Shown here one piece after another: positions 35,106-44,664 of a stretch of DNA of 64,000 bases (positions are counted from its first letter, which is position 1; each line of letters begins with the position of its first letter). The stretch is taken from assembly GCF_028890115.1 (NCBI RefSeq), contig NZ_JARCJD010000013.1, positions 1-64,000 of the forward strand, given 5' to 3'. Source of the stretch: Phaeobacter sp. QD34_24. Lineage in GTDB: Bacteria > Pseudomonadota > Alphaproteobacteria > Rhodobacterales > Rhodobacteraceae. The position numbers were made by a program, and so were the translations under genes. A model generated the notes under the pieces. That model made no database searches. It had not been told where the DNA came from and saw nothing but the letters and a program-made list of their open reading frames with translations.

Positions 35106-35360
35106 TTAAGGTGCCTCCTGTTGCATAACGAAAGGCCACAGGAAATGTGTCCGGGCGGCCTAAGACTCATCAGTGGTTTTAGATTGCCCTGCGGGGGCCT
35201 TCAATGGCGGAGTTTGATCTGGATCAAGAATAATTGTCGCGGGGGGTGACATTTCACGGCTCTCTTCCTAAGGCCTGCCTTCCCGAGGGCTTTGGTGGTG
35301 CTTGACCTTGGCCCGGACGCCAAGCACAACCGGATAGGAGCCAAACACGGAGACGCCCCC
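35106..35360. other. Divergent promoter region of ctaD and the HIT gene
   Basis: This 255-base region separates ctaD (minus) from the HIT gene (plus) and holds the FNR-type palindrome near its middle. No gene is seen. Core promoters could not be assigned with confidence. Confidence 0.5.
35214..35227. promoter_or_regulatory. FNR/FnrL-type binding site
   Basis: TTGAT-CTGG-ATCAA is an exact match to the FNR/FnrL consensus TTGAT-N4-ATCAA. It lies 109 bases upstream of the ctaD start and 134 bases upstream of the HIT gene start. In Rhodobacteraceae FnrL adjusts oxidase expression to oxygen, so ctaD is the more likely target. Confidence 0.75.
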
Positions 35361-35783
35361 ATGCCCGCCTACGATCCGGAAAACATCTTTGCCAAAATCC
35401 TGCGCGGTGAGATCCCCTCGATGCCGGTCTATGAAGACGCTGAGACGCTGGCCTTCATGGACATCATGCCGCGCGCGGATGGCCATTTGCTGGTGATCCC
35501 GAAAACCCCCTGCCGCAATGTGCTGGATGCCAGCCCGGCGCAGCTTGCCGCGGTGATGGCGACCGTCCAGAAGATGGGCCATGCGGTGATGGCCGCCTTT
35601 GGCGCCGACGGTGTGACGATCCAGCAGTTCAACGAGGCGGCCGGTGGCCAGGAAGTCTTCCATCTGCATTTCCATGTTCTGCCCCGCAAGGAAGGGGATC
35701 GCCTGCGCCCGCCGGGCAAGATGGGGGATATGGAGGTCCTTCAAGGCCACGCCAAGAAGATCCGCGATGCAATTCCAGGCTGA
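35361..35783 (+). CDS. HIT-family protein (histidine triad)
   Basis: The 140-residue protein has the histidine-triad motif HLHFHVLPR (His-x-His-x-His-x-x) near residue 98 and the family start YDPENIFAKILRGEIPSMPV. HIT proteins hydrolyse nucleotide phosphoramidates or related compounds such as AMP-lysine. The ATG at 35361 gives the usual family N-terminus and follows CGGAG by eight bases; the open frame upstream is unlikely. It is a monocistronic gene divergent from ctaD. Confidence 0.92.
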   Translation: MPAYDPENIFAKILRGEIPSMPVYEDAETLAFMDIMPRADGHLLVIPKTPCRNVLDASPAQLAAVMATVQKMGHAVMAAFGADGVTIQQFNEAAGGQEVFHLHFHVLPRKEGDRLRPPGKMGDMEVLQGHAKKIRDAIPG

Positions 35784-36108
35784 GCCGGAATTGTTGCTAA
35801 AGTAAAACGCTGCCCGTAGCGATCTTTGAATTTAGTTGAATTTTGAGACTAAATTTGTAAATCATTCACGCAGCCTTGTTGCGACCGCTGGCGACCATTG
35901 CAGCCTTGGATTGTGCGCTGCCGCCTCCGGTCACGGCGACTGTTGGGCTTGCCGGGGGTGATGGGCGCCATTTCTGCGCCCGTGCCGTTTCTGGTTTTAT
36001 TGGGTCGGTGTCGGCAGGTCCCTTCGCGTGGCCGCCGCCGTGACCGGTCTTGGGGATTGTGGAAAGGTATTGGGCACTTCGATGCCTGTGTCGTGATGGG
36101 GATGGGTC
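35784..36108. other. 325-base intergenic region before the LuxR/hydrolase gene
   Basis: No gene is supported here. The left part is AT-rich and includes an inverted repeat AATTTAGT (35829-35836) / ACTAAATT (35848-35855) with an 11-base spacer, which may be an operator or part of the transcript end of the HIT gene. Small frames on either strand show no family features. Confidence 0.5.
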
Positions 36109-37899
36109 ATGGGATTTGAAGGGTGTCCGAATACGGCGTCTCGCTCGTATGTGCCCTCCAAGGAGCAGATCATCGATGCAATCTATGAAACCGTTGTAAG
36201 CCCGCAGCTTTTCGACCGATTCTCGCAAAGCGAAACCCGCCTTAAAGCCTCGCCCGACACCGGCAGTCCGGCACTGGTGAAATCGGGGGCGGCAAAACCG
36301 GAACTGGCAAAACCGGCGGCGGTTGCACCTGAGTTCGCATCCCATTTCGCCCGTGCCAATGAGCTGCTGCGCGATCAATGGATCCGGAAAAACCGCCCGG
36401 ATCCGGCCTATATCTATGCAGACGGCGGCGGGACCTGGGTGATCGCCACCTGCGATGGACGCGCGTTGCGCTGTTCTCGTCGCGCGCGACAGCAGATCGG
36501 CTTCCTGCCGCATGACGTCTTGCAGGCATTCGAGGTGGAAACCCTGCCGGAACGCAGGGCATGGGCGGAGTTCTCCAGGCGCCTCGCCGCGGGAGAGCTT
36601 TCCCATGATGACTTTCTTGTTCTGAAAACTGCGCGTCCCGATCTCTGCCTCCTGTGTCGGCCTGTCAGCGCCGGAGCGATCACCTCGGAGTCGGCTGTGG
36701 CGATGATCGAGGCATTGGAAGCCCCCTTGATCCCGCAGACCCTGGAGTTCCTGCGCAATGGATTCGGGTTGGACGGGGGGCAGATCAAGGTTCTTGGCGA
36801 TCTCCTGCGGGGGGTGCCGCTTGCGGATTTGCCAAGGGATACCCTGGCGCAGGTCATTGCCAAGGCAGGCGCGCCGGGAGGGGCAGAGCTGGTTCGGCTT
36901 GCGGCCTTCCTGCTGAAGGAACACGCCTCGGATCTGGCGATCGCCGACGGCAGCAAACTGCCTCCGTCGGGCTCCCTGTCCTGCTGCGATGGCGGGCGGA
37001 TGCAATATATCCGTCTTGGTGCAGACACCGGCCAACCGGTGATTTTCATTCACGGGCTGCTGGATTGCGTGGCGGGTATCCTGCGGTTGCAGCCGCAACT
37101 CCGGCAATTGGGATTCAAGGTCTATGTTCCGCTGCGAAACGGATATGGCGCCTCCGGTCCGGTGCCGCCCCGGCGTCGGCATCTTGAGGTGTTCTGCGAA
37201 CAGTTCGACGCCCTGCTGCAGCAGGAAAACCTGCAGCGGCCGATCCTCCTGGCGCATCGGGGCGGGATGGTCTTTGCCCAGGCGGTTGCCGTGCGCTGGC
37301 GGGATCGTATTGCCGGGATCGTCGCGGTGCCTGCGTCCGGCCCTCTGAAAACAATCAGGGACTTTGCCACCCTGCGGGGCTACCAGAAGGTCTTTGCCAT
37401 TTGTTCGGTCTGTGCGCGTCCGCTGTTGCCGTTGTTGATGCGGGGCTGGTCGCGCAGCGTCCGCAAGGCAGGGGTCGAGGTGTTGATCTCAAGGCAGTCC
37501 ACTCCGGGCAGTCTTGAGGCCGAGCGGGTTGCAAACATGAACCTCGCGCCGCTGCTGCGTCACAGCCATGATTTTGCGATGCAACAGGGAGGTGCTGGCT
37601 TCATTGCCGATATCGACCTGGTCCTGCGCGACTGGCGACCGCTGGTGACGGGGCGGGCAGGGGGCGGTCCTTTGGTCTATCTCTACGGCAGCCAGGATCC
37701 AGCCGTTCAATCCGGGGCACGGGGCGGCGCCACCCATAGCGGGCAAGATGTCCAATACCGCCTGTGCGAAGGCGCCGACGGAACCCTGCTCTATACAAGG
37801 CCTGAACTGATCCTGGCGGCGCTCAGCGACATCGCGCAGAGCCGAAGAGGCACCAAGTCTCAGGCGTCCTCGGGGGCGGCCAACGGGCCAAAGACCTGA
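36109..37899 (+). CDS. PAS-like/LuxR-like HTH protein fused to an inactive-looking alpha/beta-hydrolase domain
   Basis: The 596-residue protein seems to have three parts. A PAS-like sensor lies at about 100-155 ([20 protein letters not shown]), a degenerate LuxR/GerE-like HTH at about 218-274 ([23 protein letters not shown]), and an alpha/beta-hydrolase fold at about 300-580. In the hydrolase the oxyanion turn FIHGLL is normal. The nucleophile elbow reads A382-H-R384-G-G, so the Ser of GxSxG is replaced by Arg, and the usual catalytic His region ([12 protein letters not shown]) lacks His. The domain is therefore probably a ligand-binding pseudo-enzyme controlling the HTH. It overlaps the end of convergent lipB by 40 bases. 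Function is inferred only. Confidence 0.7.
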   Translation: MGFEGCPNTASRSYVPSKEQIIDAIYETVVSPQLFDRFSQSETRLKASPDTGSPALVKSGAAKPELAKPAAVAPEFASHFARANELLRDQWIRKNRPDPAYIYADGGGTWVIATCDGRALRCSRRARQQIGFLPHDVLQAFEVETLPERRAWAEFSRRLAAGELSHDDFLVLKTARPDLCLLCRPVSAGAITSESAVAMIEALEAPLIPQTLEFLRNGFGLDGGQIKVLGDLLRGVPLADLPRDTLAQVIAKAGAPGGAELVRLAAFLLKEHASDLAIADGSKLPPSGSLSCCDGGRMQYIRLGADTGQPVIFIHGLLDCVAGILRLQPQLRQLGFKVYVPLRNGYGASGPVPPRRRHLEVFCEQFDALLQQENLQRPILLAHRGGMVFAQAVAVRWRDRIAGIVAVPASGPLKTIRDFATLRGYQKVFAICSVCARPLLPLLMRGWSRSVRKAGVEVLISRQSTPGSLEAERVANMNLAPLLRHSHDFAMQQGGAGFIADIDLVLRDWRPLVTGRAGGGPLVYLYGSQDPAVQSGARGGATHSGQDVQYRLCEGADGTLLYTRPELILAALSDIAQSRRGTKSQASSGAANGPKT

Positions 37900-38540
37900 T
37901 CAAAGCTGCGCCGCAGTGCCAGGTCCACATCCGCCATCGTGACCGGCAGCCCCATATCGACAAGGCTGGTGACGCCATAGTCGGTGATGCCGCAGGGCAC
38001 GATGCCGCCGAAGTGCTCCAGATCCGGTTCCACGTTGATCGAGATGCCGTGGAAGCTGACCCATTTGCGCAAGCGGATACCGATGGCAGCGATCTTGTCC
38101 TCGGCGAGGCCGCCGCTGGCGGTCCGGGGTTTCTCCGGGCGCTCGATCCAGACGCCGACCCGGCCGCAGCGGATGTGGCCGGTCAGGTTGAACTCGGCCA
38201 GGGCGCGGATCACCCAGTCCTCCAGCTGTTGCACGAAGCGGCGCACATCATGGCCGCGCTTTCCCACATCCAGCATCACATAGACCACGCGTTGACCGGG
38301 GCCGTGGTAGGTGTATTGGCCGCCCCGTTTGGAGGGGTAGACCGGAAACCGGTCCGGATCGGTCAGGTCTTCGGGCTTTGCCGAAGTGCCAGCCGTATAT
38401 AGCGGCGGATGCTCCAGCAGCCAGATGCATTCTTCGGCCGTGCCCGCCGCGATCGAGGCCGCACGGGTTTCCATGAACGCCGTGGCGGTGTCGTAGTCCA
38501 CCAGACCGTCCGAGGTGATCCATTCAACCATTGCATCCAA
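37860..38540 (-). CDS. lipB: Octanoyltransferase (lipoate biosynthesis)
   Basis: LipB moves octanoyl from acyl carrier protein to the lipoyl domains of 2-oxoacid dehydrogenases. The 226-residue protein has [37 protein letters not shown], the catalytic Lys region [17 protein letters not shown] and the catalytic Cys in [14 protein letters not shown]. The size is typical. The gene is divergent from the peptidoglycan-binding protein gene and its 3' end overlaps the convergent LuxR/hydrolase gene. Confidence 0.95.
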   Translation of the reverse strand: MDAMVEWITSDGLVDYDTATAFMETRAASIAAGTAEECIWLLEHPPLYTAGTSAKPEDLTDPDRFPVYPSKRGGQYTYHGPGQRVVYVMLDVGKRGHDVRRFVQQLEDWVIRALAEFNLTGHIRCGRVGVWIERPEKPRTASGGLAEDKIAAIGIRLRKWVSFHGISINVEPDLEHFGGIVPCGITDYGVTSLVDMGLPVTMADVDLALRRSFDQVFGPLAAPEDA

Positions 38541-38665
38541 GCCTTTGTCGAAGTTTGCGAAAATGCAGTTCCAATACAGCGGTGATTTTTCTGCCTTGAA
38601 ACGCCGGATCCGGGTTACCCTACCTGCAATGATTCTTTTTTTGTTTCAATAGAGGACCCGTTTCA

Positions 38666-40291
38666 ATGGTACGAAATACGATTAAGCCCGCCCTTGTGGC
38701 CTCCCTGTTGCTGACCAGTGCCGCCGGCCCGAGTGCCGCAGACAACCTGGGCGCCGCCCTGCTGGGCGGAATCGTCGGTGGTGCGATCATCAATGAGGTG
38801 AACAGGAACAAGAAGCGCAGCACCGGTTCGGGGTATTCTGTTGCCCGCAGCCAGAATCGCGAGACGCAGGCGGCGCTGAATTACTTCGGTTTTCCTGCCG
38901 GCACACCGGATGGTGTCATGGGGCGCAAGTCCCGTGCGGCGATTGCGAACTATCAGGTCCACATGGGCTTTCCGGCAACCGGGCAGCTGACCACATATGA
39001 GCGGGACTTCCTGGTGTCCTCCTACAATCGTGCGCAGGTGGGCGGGCCGCAGGTCATCAAGGCCATGCAGGGCCCCAACGGCGTGCGGGGGCTGTTGCAC
39101 ACTTGGCGTGACGAAGCCGCCGGTGTGCGCAGTGCGGGCAGCGGCGGCTATCCGGGGCTGCCGATCGAGGTCAGCGACGCGGTGGATGAAATCGCCGCCT
39201 CTGCCGAGCCGAGTGCAGAGCAGCTGTTGCAGCGCTCGGGCTTCATGCAACTGGCCGATCTCAACGGGGACGGCAAGAACGACTATGTGATCGACACCTC
39301 GGTGTCGGGCAGCTCCTTCTGGTGTGGCGCCTCCCATTGTTCGGTGATGGTCTTTGCCTCCACCCCGCAGGGCTATCAGCGCAACGATTTCATGGCCCGC
39401 GGCGTGACACCGGCCAGCTTCTCCTGCCATCAGGGCGTTTGCAGACATAATGAACCGGTTCAGGCCGCGGCGACCGCCCCGACCCCCGTTGCCCCCGTGA
39501 CCCCGGTGGCGCCTCCGGCCGGAGCGCAGCAGGGCGGGACCGTCATGGCCTCGGCAGGTGGGCAGATCGCGGCGGCGATCCCGACCTTCAGCGCGCCGCA
39601 ACCGGCTGCGCCCACGGCTTCGCTTGCCAGCCATTGCAGCAAGGTCAGCCTGCTCACCAACTCGAATGGTGGCTATATGACGGTGTCCACCATGACCGAC
39701 CCGGAGCTGGCCCTGGGAGAGCAATTCTGCATTGCGCGCTCCTATGCCATGAATGCCGGGGAGGCCGTGGTGGCGACACTGGCCAATGTGACCCCGGCGC
39801 AGGTCGATGGCCAATGCGACGGATTCGGCCCCGCAATTCAGCCCTTCCTGGGGCGTCTTGGCACGGATAGCAGTCAGGCGGTGCTGGCGGATGTGCAGAA
39901 GTTCGTGCTTCAGACAAATATGTCGCTGGACCAACTGGCCAATACGGCGACCGTCTGCATGTTCTCGGGCTACCGTCGCGACAAGCTGGATATTGCAATG
40001 GGATCGGCCCTGATCATGGCCGCCATCGGCAAGCGGCCCTACGCAGAGCTGATCGGGCACCACCTGTCCCAGGGCTTTGGGGCGCCCAAGACCGTTTCTG
40101 CCGCGCAGGACTGGTACGCAGTGGCGATTTCAGCCTTGGAGAACGGTGCCGAAGCGGCCTTTTCGCCCGGCCAGCCGGAACGTGCGGCCCTGATCAAGGC
40201 AGCCTCCGCGCAACTGGGTGCAGCGGGCGCGGCGCAGCCGGTTCCGGCCTCGGGGACGGCATTGTCCCTGCCCAGCTTTTCGACGGATTGA
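38666..40291 (+). CDS. Secreted protein with peptidoglycan-binding domain
   Basis: The 541-residue protein has a signal peptide (MVRNTIKPALVASLLLTSAA, cleavage near ALA/SAA-D26) and a glycine-rich helix resembling a glycine-zipper (LGAALLGGIVGGAIINE). A PG_binding_1-type domain follows (about 62-110: TQAALNYFGFPAGTPDGVMG and AIANYQVHMGFPATG). An Ala/Pro-rich linker (about 262-285) leads to a C-terminal domain of unknown type with several Cys. AGAGGA lies 12 bases before ATG 38666. It is probably anchored at the cell wall; no catalytic domain is recognised. It is followed by a terminator. Confidence 0.8.
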   Translation: MVRNTIKPALVASLLLTSAAGPSAADNLGAALLGGIVGGAIINEVNRNKKRSTGSGYSVARSQNRETQAALNYFGFPAGTPDGVMGRKSRAAIANYQVHMGFPATGQLTTYERDFLVSSYNRAQVGGPQVIKAMQGPNGVRGLLHTWRDEAAGVRSAGSGGYPGLPIEVSDAVDEIAASAEPSAEQLLQRSGFMQLADLNGDGKNDYVIDTSVSGSSFWCGASHCSVMVFASTPQGYQRNDFMARGVTPASFSCHQGVCRHNEPVQAAATAPTPVAPVTPVAPPAGAQQGGTVMASAGGQIAAAIPTFSAPQPAAPTASLASHCSKVSLLTNSNGGYMTVSTMTDPELALGEQFCIARSYAMNAGEAVVATLANVTPAQVDGQCDGFGPAIQPFLGRLGTDSSQAVLADVQKFVLQTNMSLDQLANTATVCMFSGYRRDKLDIAMGSALIMAAIGKRPYAELIGHHLSQGFGAPKTVSAAQDWYAVAISALENGAEAAFSPGQPERAALIKAASAQLGAAGAAQPVPASGTALSLPSFSTD

Positions 40292-40296
40292 TGGCG

Positions 40297-40347
40297 AAAA
40301 ACAGCGGTATTCCCCGGGTTTGACCGGGCTGGCTATGCCGCTGTTTT
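40297..40347 (+). terminator. Terminator after the peptidoglycan-binding protein gene
   Basis: AAAACAGCGG (40298-40307) pairs with CCGCTGTTTT (40338-40347), with an inner stem CCCGG/CCGGG. The T-rich 3' side and the position six bases after the stop support intrinsic termination. Confidence 0.8.
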
Positions 40348-40462
40348 GACGCTGTCCGCCGTGTGACGAATTTCCGAAGAGGCAAGGCTCGAAAATGGGC
40401 ATTTTGCCTCTTCACATCCATTCGCGGCTCGTCTATACGCCCCTACACCAAGCCTAGACAGT

Positions 40463-40549
40463 GCGGTCGTGGCGGAATTGGTAGACGCGCAGCGTTGAGG
40501 TCGCTGTGGGGTAACTCCCGTGGAAGTTCGAGTCTTCTCGACCGCACCA
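40463..40549 (+). tRNA. tRNA-Leu (anticodon GAG), CCA encoded
   Basis: The 7-bp acceptor stem GCGGTCG/CGACCGC is followed by discriminator A and encoded CCA (40547-40549). The anticodon stem CAGCG/CGCTG encloses loop TTGAGGT with GAG at 40497-40499. A long variable arm and the GGTTCGA-like TPSIC loop AGTTCGAGTCT are present, as in leucine tRNAs. Confidence 0.95.
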
Positions 40550-40922
40550 TCATCTTGCCTTTGGCAATCCCCCCCCCGAAAGCCCCCGAAATACCACGAC
40601 TTATTCGTAGATCAGGCCTTTTCGCAGGCCGGTGATCGGCAGTTCTGCCATCCCCCTGTAGGGCTATGCCCGGCGCGACAGGGTGGTGGAGTGTAACCGG
40701 TGGCGCCCGTCTTCGTGCCCCATTGCCGGTCCGCCAAAGGACACGGAGATCGGGTCGGGGATCTGACACAGGCAGACCGCCTTGTTCCTGCGGAGTGCCC
40801 GCTGAGTGGGCATGTCGGCGCTCTGCTTGTGCCTTTACCAAATCTTATCCGGACAGGGTGAATATGGAGAAGAGTGGCATTTTCTTCAAATAAGGGAAAA
40901 ACAAGAATTGCTTGAAAATCAG
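40550..40922. other. Intergenic region after tRNA-Leu
   Basis: No convincing gene lies in these 373 bases. A short hairpin TTGCC-TTT-GGCAA follows the tRNA and may contribute to its 3' end. The open frames here lack family features and good ribosome binding sites. Confidence 0.45.
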
Positions 40923-42116
40923 ATGTCTGAGGCCTCGCAGCAGGGCAGCCTCGAAGATGTGCAAGATGCAGGAACACTTCTGGAGCTGGCAAAAACCGCA
41001 CCCTTGACCGATGGCGGGCTGCGCACAGCGCAGATTCTGACGCAGGCGCTTGCAATTGATCCTCACAATCACGAAGCACAGGTGTTGCAGGACCGGTTGC
41101 ATCAGATGTTTGTCCCGCGTTGGCATTTCCCGATGCTGGCGGACACGGCGCGCAATCAGGCCTATGCCAAGGCGATCGCAGCGAAAGTGAAGCCCGGCGA
41201 TGTGGTGCTGGATATCGGCTGCGGAGCGGGTTTGACGGCGATGCTGGCGGCGCGGGCCGGGGCCAAACACGTCTATACCTGCGAACAGCAACCGATGATC
41301 GCCGAGGCCGCGACCCGGGTGATTGCGGACAATGGTCTCAGCGACCGGATCACGGTGATCCCGAAATGGTCGCATGATGTGGTGGTGGGCGTGGATATTC
41401 CCGAACCGGCGGATGTGGTGATTTCCGAAATCGTCGATACGGTTCTCCTGGGCGAGGGCGCGCTGGCAACGCTCACCCATGCCATGGCCGCACTGGCCAA
41501 GCCGGACGCCCGCGCCGTGCCCGAGCGCGGAACGCTGATGGCGCAACTGGTGGAAAGCGACAAGCTGGTTGATCTCTGGCGCCCGCAACAGGCCGAGGGC
41601 TTTGATCTGAGCGCGTTTCACCACTTCGCGCGGATCGCGCAGATCACCCCCAACGATTTTGCCGCCTGCGGGATGAAACCGCTGGGGCCAACGACAGAGC
41701 TGTTCCAGTTTGACTTCACCCGGCCGAACCTCAACCCGGCGCGGGCCACCGAAGATCTGTTCTGTACCGCTGCCGGTACCGTTCATGCGGTCTTTGTCAG
41801 CTTTGAGATGGAGCTGGCCGCAGGCATTCGGGTGACCAATGACCTGACGTCGGAGGGGCATTGGGGGCGTACGGCCTTCTTGCTGGACAGTCCGATGATC
41901 GCCAGGGCTGGCGACTTCATGCGGGTAACTGCCCAGCATGACTCCTCGCAGCTGAGCCTTTCGGTGCATGATCTGCCGTCCTCACAGGAGGATGCCGATC
42001 TGGCTGCCGTCTGGATGGAGCGCGCACAGCAGGCCCGCGCGCACCTGCAGGGCAACGGGCATCCGGCGGCAATCGCACAACCCGCCTGGCGCGGTGCCGA
42101 CGCGGTCGGCATGTAA
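40923..42116 (+). CDS. PRMT7-like arginine methyltransferase homologue
   Basis: The 397-residue protein has a helical, TPR-like N-terminus (about 15-62). A methyltransferase domain resembles eukaryotic PRMT7: VPRWHFPMLADTARNQAY (post-entry segment), SAM motif I VLDIGCGAG (95-103), motif post-I TCEQQPM, and the double-E-like loop SEIVDTVLLGEG with E169 and E178. A beta-barrel-like C-terminal part follows. The PRMT hallmark residues are present, so activity on an arginine guanidino group is plausible. The substrate could be a protein, peptide or free arginine (as in SznE-type enzymes). The ATG at 40923 is chosen by homology; upstream in-frame codons exist. No strong ribosome binding site is seen. 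A TonB receptor gene follows 237 bases downstream. Confidence 0.75.
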   Translation: MSEASQQGSLEDVQDAGTLLELAKTAPLTDGGLRTAQILTQALAIDPHNHEAQVLQDRLHQMFVPRWHFPMLADTARNQAYAKAIAAKVKPGDVVLDIGCGAGLTAMLAARAGAKHVYTCEQQPMIAEAATRVIADNGLSDRITVIPKWSHDVVVGVDIPEPADVVISEIVDTVLLGEGALATLTHAMAALAKPDARAVPERGTLMAQLVESDKLVDLWRPQQAEGFDLSAFHHFARIAQITPNDFAACGMKPLGPTTELFQFDFTRPNLNPARATEDLFCTAAGTVHAVFVSFEMELAAGIRVTNDLTSEGHWGRTAFLLDSPMIARAGDFMRVTAQHDSSQLSLSVHDLPSSQEDADLAAVWMERAQQARAHLQGNGHPAAIAQPAWRGADAVGM

Positions 42117-42353
42117 GGCCCCCCTTGCTTGCAGCCCGGGCGCGCGAACCGGTACCGGGCTGCAGGCTACACAAAGGCGTGATCTCTCGCCTGGGTGAGT
42201 GAGGCGGTGTATTTTTGCAACACACCTTAAGCGAGACTGTAACTCGGCCTTAACGGCAGATTCGAAATCCGACAAAAGAACTCGGATACCGCGAACCACA
42301 AGACAATGCCTGAGCCAACGATGGGTAGCCGGGGCTAACACCCGGAGACCCAA

Positions 42354-44453
42354 ATGCACGTTTCTCGCCTCGCCCTGCTTGCAGGGCTCACCTCTGTTGC
42401 AGCCCTGTCGGCAGCCCATGCCCAGAACATTGATGCCGTCGATCTCGGCACGCTGATCCTTGAATCGGAAAGCGACGAAACCCTGGTGCAAAACGGATAT
42501 GTCGCCGAAAGCGGTCGTCAGACGACCCGCGTTGATACGGCGATCCGCGATATCCCGCAGGCGATCAGCACGGTCGGTCAGGACCAGATCGAGGATCAGC
42601 AGCCTCGTACCCTGTTGGAGGCCTTGAGCTACACATCCGGCGCCAGCGTCAACAATTTCGGTTATGACAGCCGCTACGATGCGATCTACCTGCGCGGTTT
42701 TGCATCTTATTACAATGGCTTGTTCCGGGACGATCTGCGTCAGGTGAACGGACCCTCGGCATGGTATCAGAACCACCCCTACAGTTTCGAGGCAGTGTCG
42801 CTGCTCAAGGGGGCGTCCTCCTCCCTGTATGGCGTCAGCGGCGCAGGCGGTATTGTCAACGTGGTCTCCAAGCGTCCCAAGGACGAGGCCTTCAACGAGC
42901 TGCAGCTGACATTTGGTACCGACAACCACAAGGAACTGGCGTTTGACTTCACCGGACCGGTGGGCGATGGGCGCCTCAGCTATCGCCTGACAGGGGTGGC
43001 GCGGGACGCCGATACCCCGCTGCCCGGCTATAGCGACGATCTTGCCATGCTCGCACCGGCATTCACCTATCAGCTGACCGACCGCACCAAAATCACCTTC
43101 CTCGGTGAATACTCGTCCTCCAAACGCGGCGGCACCGCGTCCTATTACAACTCATCCTATGGGGTGGCCTCGGAAACCTACGTTGGCGATCCGGAGTATA
43201 ACGACTTTGTCAACGACCAGTGGCGCATCGGGTACGAGGTCGAGCACGAACTCACCGGCGCCATCACCCTGCGGCACAATCTGCGATATTCAAAGGTGGA
43301 TGCCGATCTTGAATTCAGCGGCATCTATGCCTCGGGTGCAGGCTTTGGCCGCTACTGGGGGCACTATCTTGAGGACGCCGAGAACCTGATGATGGATGCC
43401 ACGCTGGAGGCGAATTTCGCCACTGGCACCGTCGACCATACTCTGGTGGCAGGCGTCGATTTCGGCAAATCCTCCTATGATGCCTTCTACGGGGGTGTCG
43501 GCTATGTCTCTGCTGCGGCAGTGGATGCGGCGGCGCAGCCCTATTCCGGCGGGCAGGAGATCGACCAATATGGCGTGTTCCTGCACGATCAGCTGATCAG
43601 CGGACGCTGGACCACCTTCCTGAGCGGCCGCTACGATTGGGTCGACATCACCACCTTTGACGCCGCACGGCTGGGCAGCGATACATCGCATGACAGCTTC
43701 TCTGGCCGGATCGGCCTGAGCTATGCGGTCAATGCCGACCTGTCGGTCTATGGCAATCTCTCCAGCAGCTTCGTGCCGACCACGGGGCTTGTCTATGACG
43801 ATCCGACCAACCCGGCCAGCAGCCGCGCGGCGGATCCCACCGTGGCCTTCCAGAAGGAAATCGGCCTGAAGTACCAGTTACCTGGCACCGAAAGCCTGAT
43901 CACCACATCGCTGTTTGATATTCGGCAAAAGGACGGCGTGGTGTTCCAGACGGTGGATCCGGCGGTCTTTGGGGGGCTCTATCAGGTGCAGGTTCCCTAC
44001 GATCTGCGCTCGCGCGGGGTCGAGGTCGAGAGCCAGTTCAACTTTGCCAACGATCTGCGGCTGACGAGCTCATATACCTATGTCGATATGGAGATCGAAC
44101 GCGGGGCAGCGGGCACCATTGGCAAGCAGCTGTCGGCAACGCCGGAGCATACGGCGGCGATCTGGGGCTTTTACGAACCCAAATCCGGCCCGCTCAAGGG
44201 CTGGGGCTTCGGTGCCGGCGTGCGCTATGTCGGCAAAAGCTGGGGGGACGATCAGAACACCTTCCGAAACGATGCGCAAACCTACACAGATCTGGCCGTC
44301 TCCTATGACCTGGGGCAGGTCGGCTTTGACGGCCTGAGCCTGCAGATGAATGTAAGGAACGCCTTTGACAACACCGACCAGACCTGCAGCGCGGGCTACT
44401 GCTACCGCTCCGACGGTCGTACGGGCACCTTCAACATCTCCTATCGCTTCTGA
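42354..44453 (+). CDS. TonB-dependent siderophore receptor
   Basis: The 699-residue outer-membrane protein has a signal peptide (cleaved after AHA, about residue 23) and a plug domain (about 50-160) containing VSLLKGASSSLYGVSGAGGIVN. A 22-strand barrel ends in the C-terminal Phe (FNISYRF). A TonB-box-like start follows the signal peptide (NIDAVDLGTLIL). The plug sequence DIPQAISTV is that of ferrichrome/ferric-siderophore receptors. No siderophore synthesis genes are adjacent. Upstream lies a PRMT7-like gene on the same strand. Confidence 0.93.
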   Translation: MHVSRLALLAGLTSVAALSAAHAQNIDAVDLGTLILESESDETLVQNGYVAESGRQTTRVDTAIRDIPQAISTVGQDQIEDQQPRTLLEALSYTSGASVNNFGYDSRYDAIYLRGFASYYNGLFRDDLRQVNGPSAWYQNHPYSFEAVSLLKGASSSLYGVSGAGGIVNVVSKRPKDEAFNELQLTFGTDNHKELAFDFTGPVGDGRLSYRLTGVARDADTPLPGYSDDLAMLAPAFTYQLTDRTKITFLGEYSSSKRGGTASYYNSSYGVASETYVGDPEYNDFVNDQWRIGYEVEHELTGAITLRHNLRYSKVDADLEFSGIYASGAGFGRYWGHYLEDAENLMMDATLEANFATGTVDHTLVAGVDFGKSSYDAFYGGVGYVSAAAVDAAAQPYSGGQEIDQYGVFLHDQLISGRWTTFLSGRYDWVDITTFDAARLGSDTSHDSFSGRIGLSYAVNADLSVYGNLSSSFVPTTGLVYDDPTNPASSRAADPTVAFQKEIGLKYQLPGTESLITTSLFDIRQKDGVVFQTVDPAVFGGLYQVQVPYDLRSRGVEVESQFNFANDLRLTSSYTYVDMEIERGAAGTIGKQLSATPEHTAAIWGFYEPKSGPLKGWGFGAGVRYVGKSWGDDQNTFRNDAQTYTDLAVSYDLGQVGFDGLSLQMNVRNAFDNTDQTCSAGYCYRSDGRTGTFNISYRF

Positions 44454-44500
44454 GTGATACGGTATCTGCCCTCAACTTCGCCAAGAGGTTGAGGTCTCAT

Positions 44501-44530
44501 CCCCCAGGGCAGCATTGTCCTGGGGGTCTT
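44501..44530 (+). terminator. Hairpin terminator after the TonB receptor gene
   Basis: CCCCCAGG (44501-44508) pairs with CCTGGGGG (44519-44526), followed by TCTTCGTT. A second stem CCTCAAC/GTTGAGG lies just before it. The gene stop is 48 bases upstream. The U-run is weak. Confidence 0.65.
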
Positions 44531-44664
44531 CGTTCGGGGACTGGCCCATGGGAGCCAAGCCCGGAGCGAACCAGGGCCCATCGATATCCGGCCACCGGAT
44601 TTGCCCCTTGAAGCGATTGGTGGATGGCGACACGTTTCGCTGTGATCTGGACGCGCGGTGGCGA

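Noticed and set aside
33378..35249. Long plus-strand open frame opposite ctaD
   Set aside because: ctaD is unmistakable on the minus strand; the antisense product is a His/Asp/Glu/Arg-rich sequence without a family.
38663..40063. Minus-strand frame opposite the peptidoglycan-binding protein gene
   Set aside because: The plus strand has a signal peptide, domain, ribosome binding site and terminator; the antisense frame is His/Arg/Gly-rich and featureless.
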